From contig OW799236.1 in the NCBI GenBank assembly GCA_941918925.1, positions 119,547,062 to 119,611,061 on the forward strand: a DNA stretch of 64,000 bases. The letters are read 5' to 3'. The DNA is from Phyto melanocephala. Lineage: Eukaryota > Arthropoda > Insecta > Diptera > Rhinophoridae. The position numbers were made by a program, and so were the translations under genes. This document shows positions 44,266 to 56,340 of this stretch, piece by piece; the stretch's first letter is position 1, and each line of letters opens with the position of its first letter. The notes beneath the pieces are model-generated. The model ran no database searches and had not been told where the DNA came from. It saw nothing but the letters and a program-made list of their open reading frames with translations.

Positions 44266-46689
44266 AATTTCTGATTTATTTCTTATTTATGCTTTTCTAA
44301 AATATTTTAGTTATTCAAGATTTCCAAAATATTTTCAGCTCCTAAGATAAATGAATTTTTGTTGTTTTTTAATTATGTTAATGTTATTATTCTTGTTTTG
44401 TCTAATATCACCACAACATCTTCTCGAATATTGTGTTTCTACCATAAACCTCCACTGAAATGCACTTTTAAAGAGTTTCTTTAAAATAAACATACTAGTA
44501 GTGTTACAAATAGTACTTTATGATAGAGAGCAATGCAATACGCTCAAAACAAAGACCACAACAACAAATAAAATTAATAGCTTACAAGATAAGCCGCGTC
44601 AAATATAACAACAACAGGCATACACAACAACCATAACAAAATATAAAATATTATTTGAAACTACAAATCAATGTTAAGATTTTGAACACAAAGAAAAATA
44701 CGCTCATATTTCCAAAAGCATTTGTTAAGTGTGAAAATCAATGAAAAATAAACCCTCTCAAAAGTATTGTTAACAGATTGATATCAATAATATGCAAAAA
44801 GAAAAGTGGAATTAAATAGGAAGAGGAAGATATCAGACAGCAGCAATCAGAATAAAAAGGAGACACAAAGATAACCTAACAAACTAAATAAATGAACAAC
44901 AAAATCATATAAAAAACATCTGTCTTTTTTATATAAAGCCAATATTCTACACATACTTTTGAAGATACATACGTACAGATACGTAAGGCCACAGACTAAG
45001 ATAAATGTCCGAAAAAAAACACAAAAAACAAAATGATTAATAACCCAGTTAACATTTTGAGAGTTTAATTTAGTTAATAAAATTTTCAATAAATTGTGTT
45101 TTAATAAGGAAACTTAACTACATTAAAAGAAAAATTTTTATAGGGGACTGGAAAAAAACCTCTGTTATAAGCAATTTTTTTTTGGTTGATTCAAAAATTT
45201 TACCAACTTTTTATATATAATTTGTTCATTGGATCTGATATTCACTTACAAATATTCCCAGTCCAAGTTCTATGTGGTTTATAAATCAATTGAGTATAAT
45301 GTGAATGTTTCTCTGGAATGTATTGCCCACCAATCGAAACAAAACTAACCAACCAGCCATTCAGCCAACCAACAATTTAACAATTTTCATTTATCCCATT
45401 ACAATAATATCAATAATGCAAGCTCACTCACTATACTACTGGGTATTACTTATGCTCCCAAAATACAAATATAAATATGTATGTATGCACGAGTAAGTAT
45501 AAAAGATTTCGATTTAACAAAAATTTGATATTACTTTAAAGTATTTCTTACGTTGGTTGGCAGTTGTAAGATGGAAAAAAATGAAAATGTAAAAAGGAAA
45601 GGTTATCATTAATATAACATCTTTGATACCCATAATAGACACAGACAGACGTGAACAAACACACTCACTTACTCACTTTACATTCATGCATAAAAGATTA
45701 CACACACACATACACATATATATTATACAATTTTACAAAAAACAAAAAAAAACTAGAAAAAAGAAGTAAATGTATTGAATTCGTTCGTTGATGGTTGGAT
45801 TATAAGAAAAAAGTTCGTAACAGTCCCTAAGAGAGTAATCATTTTTCAATAAACATTATTGTATCGAGGAAAAATATAAAATTTATAGTGATGCACATAT
45901 AAATATATGAATACAAATATACGGACATACATACATATGTACATAAAATTAACCCAAATATTTATCAGAGAAAGTTTAAAACTGAAAACTAAAATTTTTT
46001 ATCCTGTAGATTGTACTGAGCAAAAAAAAAAAAAAAAAACAAACAAGAAACTCACACTAAATATCTTAATAAATTATTTTAAAGTAAAATTTATATTCAA
46101 AGAGGATTTATCATAAAATATCTTTTAACAGGAAATTTAAAAACATTGTTAGAATACACTATTAATCATAAATATTTTAAGCATAAAGAGATCGTAAAAG
46201 TTGCTTAATAAGTTACGAGTTCATCAAATATCACCCATAAAATACTTTTTTCTAATCTTTTCTTATAAATTTGGAATTAATACAAATACGCCTTATATAC
46301 GAGTTTAAAAACAATTTTATAAAAATTTTGTAGAAATATTAATCTAAAACTGATGTCAGAGTTCTCGCTAAAATATAGCTACAAAACGCTACACACTAAT
46401 AGCTTTGGCGAAACTGGACCATACTGGAGAGTGAAATGCCGCCCGCAACCAAGAATTGTTTTTGACCTACCCCCAGAATTTTAAACAAATTAGCTATTAC
46501 ACATATAAAATTAATTCAGTTTAAGATTTTGTTCCGCCAGAAAAATTTGTAGCTATGCTAATGGCTACTAATAACCTGTGTTTTCATATCAAGTTTTGCT
46601 CTAATTCTGTCATCTTCTGAACGAACACATAACAAAAACAAAGCATGTGCTTGTAGCGAAGGATTATATCTTTGATTTTAGTGCTCACT
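44266..46689. other. Anonymous AT-rich region
   Basis: No recognised gene. Poly-A/poly-K tracts explain the frames at 45907-46116. A less AT-rich patch at 46380-46460 (GGCGAAACTGGACCATACTG) has no readable frame. At 45138 TATAGGGGACTGGAAAAAA resembles the inverse of 50087-50105 (see findings). Confidence 0.45.
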
Positions 46690-48010
46690 CCGGCATCAGC
46701 CTAAGATTGGTCGTCTTTTAAGGCCATTTTCGGATAACCTGTTGCGAACGGAGGGGATCCCAGAGAGAACGTTTTGGCATCGATCGAAATAAATAGTAAT
46801 CGGTCGGGGTACAAGTGTACAATAAAAGTTGTGTGAGACTGAAATTTCAAATTGCTTTTTTCCAAGCAAATGCTATCTTAGTCACAACGCATTTATAAAT
46901 TTAATTTACAAATTAAGATTTTTTTATCGCATTGTAAAGAGGATATGTTCCGATTAAGTATCGAAAAAAATATCAGTCGAATGACTTCCACGGCTTTGAT
47001 GACAGGTTTAATCTCTCTTAAAAAATTTTACATGACTCTTTTACAGAGATGTGGGTATATCTCGCCGATGGCGCATTGTGCGTCGTATATGAGCTAAAGA
47101 ATTTTTTTTTTGGCTTATTCGCATTATGTTTTCAAGACACCAACCGGTATGTTTAAGCACTGAAATCTTACTGCACATAACCGAGTATTTTCAAATTTTT
47201 TTTACCACTCTCCGAATAGTTGGTTTCAACACAAAATTCTTCTTCAGTTTGTTAGCGATCTCAACATAACTTTCCAAATTTTTGTAAGATAATTGTAACA
47301 CGTTGTTCGTTTCTTAAGTGAACTTTTTTTTAATGAACGAATAAGCATATGTGCCACCAAATTTTAGTGCTGCCACAGACACAAACAATAAATAAAAAAT
47401 TAAAAAAGTGCATTCTTACTGATATACCTTTTTGTTATTAACAGGTAGAGCATCGTGTGTTCGTATGGTATCATGATGCGATATTACGGTTTCATATCTG
47501 GCCGCATATTATAGACGTTTATCTCTTTGACCGATTCAGCTTTATTGGGTAGAGGTTCCTGTAATGGTCTATTCATATTTAAGCAGCTCTCAATGGATAT
47601 GACGCTTTTGGTCCATCTAAGTACAGAGAATTGCCTAGGCGCCATAAATGTCTGAATTTAGTGTTAGTGGTCGGACAGGCTTCATATACGATCTCTTGCG
47701 GTTTGGATTATCGTAATGAATCCTATTTTCATCGAATTTAATGATTTAATGCAATTTTGCTTTTCTTTTATAGCTCCTAATGAATTTCCGATTTTTTATT
47801 GAGTTTGACAGCAATCTTTTTAGAATAATAAGTAAAATTTTTGGTTTTCAAACTACTTTGGATGACCAGTCCATGCTTTGTCTTCCGTATTAAAATCACC
47901 ACTTCTGAACCGCACAAACTGTCTCTCGACGTATACTTTGGTAAGCATTCGATGTGCTTTACGGACCTTTTTTTCTAAATGAATGAAGTACAGACAAACT
48001 TACCGGGTAT
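46690..48010 (-). pseudogene. Mariner transposase pseudogene, interrupted
   Basis: The minus strand, read in several frames, gives KVRKAHRMLTKVYVER and VRFRSGDFN then DKAWTGHPK (about 47860-47980; compare AHRML...YGE...W..RF.SGDFD..DK...G.P of mariners). It continues with H.DNPNRKRSYMKP (about 47670-47720) and DQKRHIHYELLK (about 47580-47620), and finally, beyond an insertion, PTDYYLFRSM (about 46773-46803), the D34D region APSDYHLFRSM. The three catalytic regions are thus still traceable. Multiple stops and shifts make it inactive. It belongs to mariner proper, not to the MITE lineage in family A. Confidence 0.7.
46840..47440 (-). mobile_element. Second mariner-type element inserted in the first (deletion derivative)
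   Basis: Between the HYELLK and PTDYYLF parts of the outer mariner lies about 600 bases with its own transposase ends on the minus strand. The N-terminal helix-turn-helix reads SYVEIANKLKKNFVLKP then TIRRVVKK (about 47210-47280). The C-terminal part reads AIGEIYPHLCKRVM and CHQSRGSHSTDIFFDT with stop at about 46954 (compare AIGEI.P.LCQRVM.N and SRGGHL.DIIFHT). The catalytic middle is deleted. Exact termini and TA duplication were not resolved. Confidence 0.6.
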
Positions 48011-48286
48011 GACGTTTTGTTGGCGAAGAATTCAATATATTAAAGAAAAAAAATTTTTTGAAACTGAGTTATTTATAAGAATCTATGAATATGTCACAAT
48101 CGCCACCATAGATCCGCTTTAACTCCACAATTGTTCATGCTGTTTTGTGGCTGGGTAAATTTTCAATTTCAATTCAATTCAAATCAGACATATCTATTCT
48201 TATATTATGTTTTTTATATGTATACGACATACATTAATTATGTTTATAAATAAAATTTTTGTAACGTAATACATTCCTGTACTATA
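48011..48286. other. Short anonymous spacer
   Basis: AT-rich, no feature recognised; it may include the 5' end of the outer mariner. Confidence 0.5.
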
Positions 48287-49251
48287 ATTGAGGAGCTGCA
48301 GAACAAAAGGTGCTTTTTCGCTCATTTCAAAGTTTTGGGAAATCGAGATTTATTTTTTTCGCCCCTTTAAAAAACTGCAAGAACATGCAAATGCTTACAA
48401 GATTTTTACTTATCTACAGATGCATCTAACTGTCGTAAGTCACCCGATTAGATGTTAAGGATGTTTGATATAATTCCATTTTTATTTCGGAAAAAGCACC
48501 TTTTGCAAAAAAGAAAGCAAAAAAGCACCTTTTGTTAAGAAATAAAATAAAAACACCTTTTGTTAAAAAAAGTAAAAAAGCACGTTTTGTTAATAGAAGG
48601 AAAAAGTAGATTTTCTAATGCAAATACACATATATGACAATAAAATTTTGACTGAATGTGGTTAAACCTAATCTAATATATTAAAAAATGTTAAGCTAAG
48701 TATAATTTTTTGTCGTTTTATTAAATAAAATTGCAACCTAAACATATCTTTCTTAGCCTTAAATTAAATACATACGAAATTTGTTAAATAATTAAACTCT
48801 TGTTCCAACATCTTCTTCTAGGCAAGAACATCCAATATTTTCGTCTATTGAATCCTCCATACCTTTATCCTGGTTATACAAAATGTCCTTGTATGATGTA
48901 TAATGACTGATTTTCACTCCAGTCTTTACCAAACTGTTTTATTAAAAGACTTTTCACAAAAACTTTAACATCTGATTACTTTTACTTTAACTGTAGTTTG
49001 ATTTGATCATTAAAGTAAAAAGTGAAACTACACAAAGATTATGGGAAAAGAACCTTTTGATAAAAAATAATCAAAAAATCACCTTTTGTTAAGCATAAAT
49101 TTTTTAGAACCCATTTACTTTGTAAAAAAAGATAATAATAATGCAAACTTGATTGTTTCTACAAGATTTCAACCTAAATATTATAAAAATACCAAAAAAC
49201 CAATTTTTCGCGAAATGCGAAAATGCACCTTTTGTTCTGCGGCTCCTCAAT
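48287..49251. mobile_element. TIR element with internal copies of its terminal motif
   Basis: Left end ATTGAGGAGCTGCAGAACAA with AAGGTGCTTTTTCGC; right end is the inverse, with two differences over 36 bases. TATA flanks both sides (48283-48286 and 49252-49255). Inside, GCACCTTTTGTTAA or close variants recur at about 48495, 48525, 48553, 48580, 49040 and 49078, i.e. the motif of the TIR in repeated form. No transposase frame is recognised, so it is non-autonomous. TA or TATA duplication leaves the superfamily open. Confidence 0.8.
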
Positions 49252-51298
49252 TATAAGACTATAGAGAAAATTAAAACAAAAAATTGATAAGTAAATAATT
49301 TAAATAAATCAAATTAGTCACCTCATTAAAAGAAATTGAATCATGTAATGCTACACAATCTAGGGGGCAATTCTAACAAACAAAGCGGGATGGTATACGA
49401 TAAGGAAATCTCTCAGACCATAATTGAGATGTAAGCTATGTGGCATATGATAAAATCTGTATCATTTAATTTAATTTTATCGAAAACAAGCGATAGTTGC
49501 TGCTTGACTAGCTCCATTTTTTAAGAAATATGATCCCATAATGCCATCAAAGGTGGTCAATGCATATAGTTTTTTGATTTGGTTTCTTTTTATAACTTTT
49601 GGTCTATAACACTTTTTACAACTTTTTTAATTTTCAAAAAAATATATTTAAGGTGCTATTGCATTTTGCTGGTAATAAAATATTCAGCAACACAATATTA
49701 CGAATTTTATAGACAATTCAGACTAAATTCCTTGCCATGTTGCCTCCATGGAAATGCTTAAATTACTAGCATACCAAACAACAATAAAGTATGTCTTTTC
49801 TATTGTTTATTATTTCCGAAGCGAAAGAAAGGAGACTTGTTTAGTTTAATAGTATTTTTTGTATATTTCCTTCTTCCTTGCTGATACCTTTTTCAGCAGT
49901 ATGCAAGGAGAAGGCATAATCGAGGGATGTAATTACCCCTAAAAGTTATAAGTTGCAAGAAAAGAGACCTACAAAGTGGAATATTGCATATAAAAAATCA
50001 CATCTTCTAGAAGCACTTTTCGAAGCAGGTAATCAGTAAGCAAGTGATTCACAAAGCACTTTTTTTGGAGAGCGTTTGAAGAACAAAATTTTTTCAGTCC
50101 CCCTATAATTAATTATGGCTTGTAGCTTTATCGCAATGGACTTTGAACACAATTCGACAAAAGTGTAAATAGTTGCCACAGATTATGCAAATAAGACATG
50201 CTGCTTATGTCACTTTGATAGACAAATATTTCAGACTTAATAAAAAAACGTCACAACTCAAAATTTACAAATTTGCTGACGAGACAAAAAACTGTTGAGG
50301 GTGCAAAAGCAGTGCAATTAACAAAAAAAAAAAGAGATACGACGGTTTTCTTCCAGGAAAAGAAGATGGTGGTGAGAAAGAAATGTTTGCAATAGTGTGA
50401 GTAAGTTTGGAAAATTTTGATTTGTGGCGTTATTATAATTAGTGTGCGATACATAAATTTTTAGCAAAAACAACATGGTGGTCTCTTACAAATCCAAAAA
50501 ATTAAAAATAAATACAGCAATACTACGCGTTGAGAAGCTACTGCTTTTGGGATGATTTTAATATATTTTTAAAATAACTTTTCAACTTTAACGTAAAAGG
50601 TGCGATATTGTTCATACGAACTTAATTCTAAATTATTATTAGGCTTAGTAGAAACACCAAAAATTCTTAATAATATTATATTGTAAAACTGTGTCTTTCT
50701 TTTTTTAGAATGTAATTAATAAACCTCCTCTAAGATCCTGTTTGGGTTTAGTTAGTTAAACCTTTTGGGCGCTTAAACTTTATTTACTTTTTTATTGTCT
50801 TTAAAAGAAGTTTGCAGCTTTTTAAATAAAACCATAGCCTTAAAAATTTAGATCCCGAGATAATATAAATGTGTGTATTTCATTTTCTCTATTTCTATGA
50901 ACAATGCGGAAAAATTAAAATAAAAACACAAACAACATAAAGTTTTAAACAGTAGGGTTTAAAAATAAAACTTTTGACAATTTATACTTAGGAAAAAAAT
51001 AATATAATTTTTTAAAAGATTTTCCTAATTAGTTGCTTATCATTTTCATTTCATCTACCAAAATCTCTGTTTTGTTTTCCAACAGACAGTTTTAAGTCTT
51101 AATTTATTTTTATTTTCAAAATGTATTACATTGTGATGTATATTTCTTTTAAATCCTCTGGCAACAGCTTTTTCTCTCTAAATATGCTGTTCTTGATATG
51201 CTTTTACTTGTCTTTCTTAACATTTGACAAGTGTAAAATTTCAAATGAAAAACAAACAAAAAATTAAACGCAAAAAAGTTTTACTAGTATAAAAAAAA
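49252..51298. other. Anonymous AT-rich region
   Basis: No recognised gene. The short frames 49579-49761 and 50251-50454 show no motif. 49800-50105 is less AT-rich without a readable frame. Confidence 0.45.
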
Positions 51299-51436
51299 CA
51301 AGTAAGAGCACTATATTCGGCTGTGCCGAATCTTTTATACCCACCACCAATTTTGTGTACATTTAAAGCACAATATTTATTATTTTGTTAATCGCTATGG
51401 AATATTTATAATGAAATATGTATTACTTTCTTTGTA

Positions 51437-52030
51437 GAGGGTGGTTAAATTTTAAGGGCCCATGTTGAAGGTGAACTACACCTAGTCTTTAAATTTGTTT
51501 TCTGAATTTCACTTGACATTTCTCAATCTCAAACTTACTCATTTTGATCCGTGGAAAGATACGCAAATGAGCAACGCTTTAAAGTTATTCAGGTTTTTTA
51601 TAAAAATGGGCGTTCAAATCAAAATGCATTTTGTACACTTCGTAATTCTTTTGATCAACATAATCGTTCAAATTCGTCCACAATCGGGAGAATTGTAAAA
51701 AATATTTAAATTTCTGAAAAACAGGTCTGTATAAAATGTTAGAAAATCTGTGAATGCCTTCTTAGTTCGTTGAATGGGAACTATTGCTGTTTTTTGCGAT
51801 AGTGTGGCAAAAGAGCAGTCAACCTCGACTCATCATCATGCCCAATAATTGAGCATCAACATTGTCATTGAAAATTTGGACCATCAGATAGAGGAGTGGC
51901 GCCAAGGATGGGGGGGGCCGATATTTTGTTAAATACATAATTGAACCATACAAATATTATCATTATAAAAAGAAATAATAATATCCTAAATAATTTGTGT
52001 TTTATTTAAATACAACATCGGTCCTTAAAT
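51437..52030 (+). mobile_element. Mariner-derived MITE in family A copy 5, right end deleted
   Basis: TA at 51435-51436 and TIR GAGGGTGGTTAAATTTTAAG. N-terminal transposase fragment at 51560-51690; C-terminal fragment near 51850-51920 (ENLDHQIEEWRQGWGG in frame). The right TIR and following bases are deleted: GGTCCTTAAATGAAATG replaces the usual CCTTAAAATTTAACCACCC. Confidence 0.75.
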
Positions 52031-52327
52031 GAAATGAAATTCAATGAAAGTGTGTTAAAGTAGCTGTGTCAATAAAGTTTCTACTAATAAATACAACTTA
52101 AATATTTCAATATAGCCCTTTATTTTCCCAAAAACTTTGTTAATAGAGAAATTACATGAATTTAAGGTAAGCCGTTGTATGGGAGGTAGGCGTTAAAGTG
52201 GCCGTGTCACCTAAACTTTTTGGCACAACAATAACATTGATTAGAAGGATATACACAGAAAATTTGATCATCATACCTCTAATTTTGGCGGTTTTATGAG
52301 CATTTAAATTTCATTAACGGTAGATTA

Positions 52328-53060
52328 CGTGAAAAGTGGGCGTTATAGTAGGCGTGTCAAAGTTGTTTTGGCGAATGAGTACAACTTAGGTGTTTCAATA
52401 TAGCCCTTTATTAATCCAAAATCATTATTAATAGAGAAATTAGAGGAATTTTGAGTAAAACGTTATATGGGAGGTGGGCGTAAAAGTGGGCGTGGCAACT
52501 CAATTTTCTAGCACAGTAATGACATTGCCTAGGGGGATATACGTAGCAAATTTTATCATCATACCTCTTATTTTGGCGGTTTTATGAGCTTTTAAATTTC
52601 ATTAACGGTATATAACGTGAAAAGTGGGCGTTATAGTAGGCGTGTCAAAGTTATTTTTGCGAATGAGTACAACTTAGGTGTTTCAATATAGTCCTTTATT
52701 ATTCCAAAATCTTTATTAATAGAGGAATTATATGAATTTTAAGTAAAACGTTATATGGGAGGTGGGCGTAAAAGTGGGCGTGGCGCCTTAATTTTCTGGC
52801 GCAGTAATGACATTGCCTAAAAGGATATACGTAGCGAATTTGATCATCATACCTCTAATTGTGGCGGTTTTATGAGCTTTTAAATTTCATTAACGGTATA
52901 TAACGTGAAAAGTGGGCGTTATAGTGGGCGTGTCAAAGTTGTATTTTCGAATGAGTACAACTGAGATGTTTCAATATAGCCCTTTATTATTCCAAAATCT
53001 ACATAAATTGAGAAATTATATGAATTTTTGGTAAAACGTTATATGGGAGGTGGGCGTAAA
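52328..53060 (+). repeat. 288-bp internal tandem repeat of family A (three units)
   Basis: CGTGAAAAGTGGGCGTTATA starts at 52328, 52616 and 52904, exactly 288 bases apart each time. Each unit has GTAAAACGTTATATGGGAGG, GTAAAAGTGGGCGTGGC and TTTCATTAACGGTATATAAC. Spacing is unchanged despite point differences, so there have been no indels since amplification. Confidence 0.9.
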
Positions 53061-53706
53061 AGTGGGCGTGGCACATTGATTTTCCGTTACAAAAAAGCGC
53101 CTCACCAATAAGCAAAGTGTGCAAAATTTCAGAGTCGTACATCCAATTTTGTTGCTTTTATGACGTTTTTGTTTTTAAATATACCGAAAAATACACTGTG
53201 CGGTATAAATTTTCGTACATTTTGATCGATAACTCCTCTCCTAATGCATAGATTTAGATAATTTTCGGGGAAAAATATTGTTTTTACTCAGGAAATATAT
53301 ATTCGAAGTTTCATGAGTCTACGTTAATGCGTTTGGACACAATTCCATTTTATTCGATGTTTGAAGGACACGGTTTTTTCGACCTACTCTTGCTTTTCGA
53401 GCTATAACTCTCTTCCTGATATTGCGATTTAGCCCATTTTCAATACCAAACAAACCTTGTCTATAAGAAAGATTCTGGCAAAATTTGAGCCCCCTAGCTT
53501 TTTCGGTGCGACCTCTATCATGCTTTCAACAGACGGACAGACGGACAGACGGACAGACGGACGGACATAGCTAGATCGTCATAAAATCAAACCCTGATTC
53601 AGAATATATATACTTTATGGGGTCTAAAATGGATATTTCGATGTGTTACAAACGGAATGACAAAATGAATATACCCCCACCATTTTTTTGGTGGCGGGTA
53701 TAAAAA

Positions 53707-55079
53707 ATAAAATCAAGTTAAAAGAAGCAAGTGTCTAAGAATCTTAACACGAATTAACACATTACATTACTTTGAACCAAAAACATGTGAATAGCATCAA
53801 AGTCTAAAGAGAAACAATTTTCCCTAAAAAGGAAGCCATGTTTGTAGTCATATTTCACAGGAAATTCTTAAAGGAATTTCCAGTTATAAACAAATTGTTG
53901 TAAAATCTTTAGCCAAAAAAAAAATCTGAAGATATTAACAGTAGAGTTACAGCAAAAAAAAAACAGATAGAAAAGTTAAAGAAAATATCTAAATAAAAAC
54001 TTGGCAGGCTCTTGTTTTAAAATGCTTAAACACATTAGGATACTCTAACACATACACAAACGTACATACTTATTGTAATGTTAGGAAAAACATATGAAAT
54101 AACTCCACATTAAACAAAACCATATGAACAGTCAACAGTTTCCTTATCTCGTACGTCTGCCTCCCTCCCTTCGTACACAGCTGTTTAAGTACTAATAACG
54201 TTGAGTCATGTTACTTTACAGCTATAGACATTAAGCGAGGAGGTTACACTGTGCAACAAGATATTGGATTGAAAGGTGATAATAATTTGAATTAGTTTTT
54301 ACTTTGGAATCTATCACAATGGACCGTAATGGTTTCCAAGTGAGGGTGTGAGGATAACTTTGCACCAGCCTTATTTACCTTACCTACCTTACCTACCTAC
54401 TTTGGAATCTATGTTAGTAGATTTCTTAAAGAGGCCAGTAATTAAACCGAAAAATATCTAGACAAGCAAAGCAAACACTCTTAGTTCCTAATTTAACAAA
54501 AAAATCAGGAGTTATGAATATTATACTTAAAAGTGTAATTTGAACACATAGACCTTACCACACTTGAATGAATTTGACTACAGAGTAAGTGAGGAAATAG
54601 TCGATAGGTGTTTAATTGCATGACCTACAGAGCAAGTTGACAGGTCCATATCCCGAAATGCACTTATCAGTTATGTGTGATTTCATTGACTGTCAGCGCC
54701 CTATGGTACATAGCGGTGTCCTGCTAAATCCACAACATACCTCGATCAATATCATACATATTTTAAAACTAAAGATCAGGAGAGCTCGGTTGAATTTTTT
54801 CATATGTAATGGAGTCTGTAGAATCTAATGTACTCCATTAAGCCAAAAATTTACCTCATCGTTAAACACTTTCTTGCGTTGAATAATTGTTTGATATAAA
54901 AGCGTTTTCAAGCGTCAATCTATTCTTGATTATACTGATAAAAACATGATCGCAGTATGGCAGTTCGCTTGACAATTAACCCTTTGTAAAGCTCGATTAT
55001 GCCTAGAAACATCACCTATATAATATGTCCTTTAGGTTGCATAAGTACTAATCTACTAAACCTACTAAAATGAGATCCT
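53707..55079. other. Anonymous region with a (TTACC)n patch
   Basis: No recognised gene. TTACCTTACCTACC repeats lie at 54369-54402. 54616-54828 is open on plus (CDFIDCQRPMVHSG) and may be more LINE debris, because it adjoins the LINE copy at 55080, but I could not match it to any LINE segment. Confidence 0.4.
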
Positions 55080-55420
55080 TTGACATCTATATGAATATAC
55101 CTGAACAGGACATTAAAAAAGGTAGTGCTTCAAAGCCTAATCCTCTTATTAGCACGCTCTACCTGTTTTTTCATCTGACAGTGCTTTGCGAGCTAGATAA
55201 GCTAGTGTTTACCTACTTAGTTTTAGAATCTGATTTGATTTCTGAAGATTTGTGTCACATTACCGACATGAGTTCTTTGTCACTTCCTAATGTGTACTTT
55301 CATAGTTAAATTTTTAACTTCATTATGGAAAGGTGATAATGTTCAAAGATGTCCTATTTTGGATAATTTCTAGGGTTCCTTATTTCCAATTATGCCGTGT
55401 TGGCCTAGTGTCCGTAGTAT
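55080..55420 (-). pseudogene. Same LINE family as 35799, copy 3 (inverted, badly decayed)
   Basis: On the minus strand AGATTCTAAAACTAAGTAGG, ATCTAGCTCGCAAAGCACTG, then AGAGCGTGCTAATAAGAGGA align with copy 1 (AGATTCTGAGACTAAGTAGA, ATCTAGCTCGCATGAG, AGAGCTTGCGAGGAAGAGGA). About 35 bases are deleted in the middle. Upstream on the same strand (about 55378-55412) GQHGIIGNKE fits the RNase H motif PGH.GI.GNE.AD. Many stops are present. Plus-strand open frames here (55070-55309) are antisense shadows. Confidence 0.65.
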
Positions 55421-55919
55421 CTCCATACGTTCGCAATTTGCATGCGAGTTTATTTTACTTCTGAAATAGAGGAAATTCCAGGATTCAACATTTTCATTCC
55501 ATAGAGTCTTTACAACTGATTAGCTGCCCGTAAAGATATGAACTTAGTTATTAGTCTCTTTTATCCATTTAATGCCTACCATATTTACCATAATTTCAGT
55601 ATAGTGATCTGCTTGACGGATGTATTAAACACTGTTTCAGTTTATGTAATAGAAAACCATTCCAATTTGGTCACAAAACTTCAGTCTTTCTTACTTTATT
55701 CCATTATCCCGCCTCTGACATTAAAGATAAATATACAAATTAAATTAACACAAAATTAAATTGGAACATCGAATTCGTTTATTAAAAAAAATATGTTATT
55801 ATTTGCTAGCTATTTTCAAACTTAATCCAAAACATTTGGATAAACAATATTTTGTGTTCGTTTAATTAGTTTTGTTCCGCTCATCCTTTTTACAGATAAT
55901 TGAAATAGAAAAAAAAAGT
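55421..55919. other. Anonymous, possibly upstream LINE sequence
   Basis: Minus-strand continuation of the LINE copy may reach about 55500. No further motif is readable. The rest is AT-rich. Confidence 0.4.
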
Positions 55920-56340
55920 ACCAACATTTTTTTTAACCATTTTATCACCTTGGAACACCAAATTTCAAAAAAGTGATATTAGCCTTCTATGATCTTTTTG
56001 AATTTTTGTGCTGCACGCATTAGGTCCGAAGATACAATACTACCGATTTTAGCTGTTTTCCCCCTGAATTCCAAAATTTCGAAAAAGTACAAAAATTCAT
56101 TATAGATTGTTTTGAGGAGAGTAAAACTACGTTTTTACTCTTTTCATATTGCCATACTTCTTAAAGATAATTGCTGTACAAAAAAGTACCAAAATTCAGT
56201 TTTTACCCATTTTATCCCCTTAAAACTCAAAATTTCCAAAAAGTACCCGACACCTATACAATTATTTTTAAAAGGCTCTTTGGTCCTTTCTGGATATCTT
56301 TATTAAGCCCACAGATACTGAGGTACCGATTTTACCCTTT
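55920..56340 (+). repeat. Degenerate tandem array, about 130-160 bp units
   Basis: AAAAAAGTACCAACATT..., AAAAAGTACAAAAATTCATT and AAAAAAGTACCAAAATTCAG each start a block. Each block has CCATTTTATC.CCTT..AAC.C, then CAAAATTTC(G/C)AAAAAGT and ACCGATTTTA. About three units, strongly diverged. No coding frame is conserved. Confidence 0.65.

Larger units (their letters stand above)
51299..53706 (+). mobile_element. Family A element, copy 5, longest array
   Basis: Both ends are present (CAAGTAAGAGCACTATATTC with hairpin at the left; GGTGGCGGGTATAAAAA at the right). The MITE at 51437 has lost its right TIR. It is followed by a three-unit 288-bp array, then the core with an expanded GACGGACA repeat (GACAGACGGACAGACGGACA, 53530-53565). 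Confidence 0.85.
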
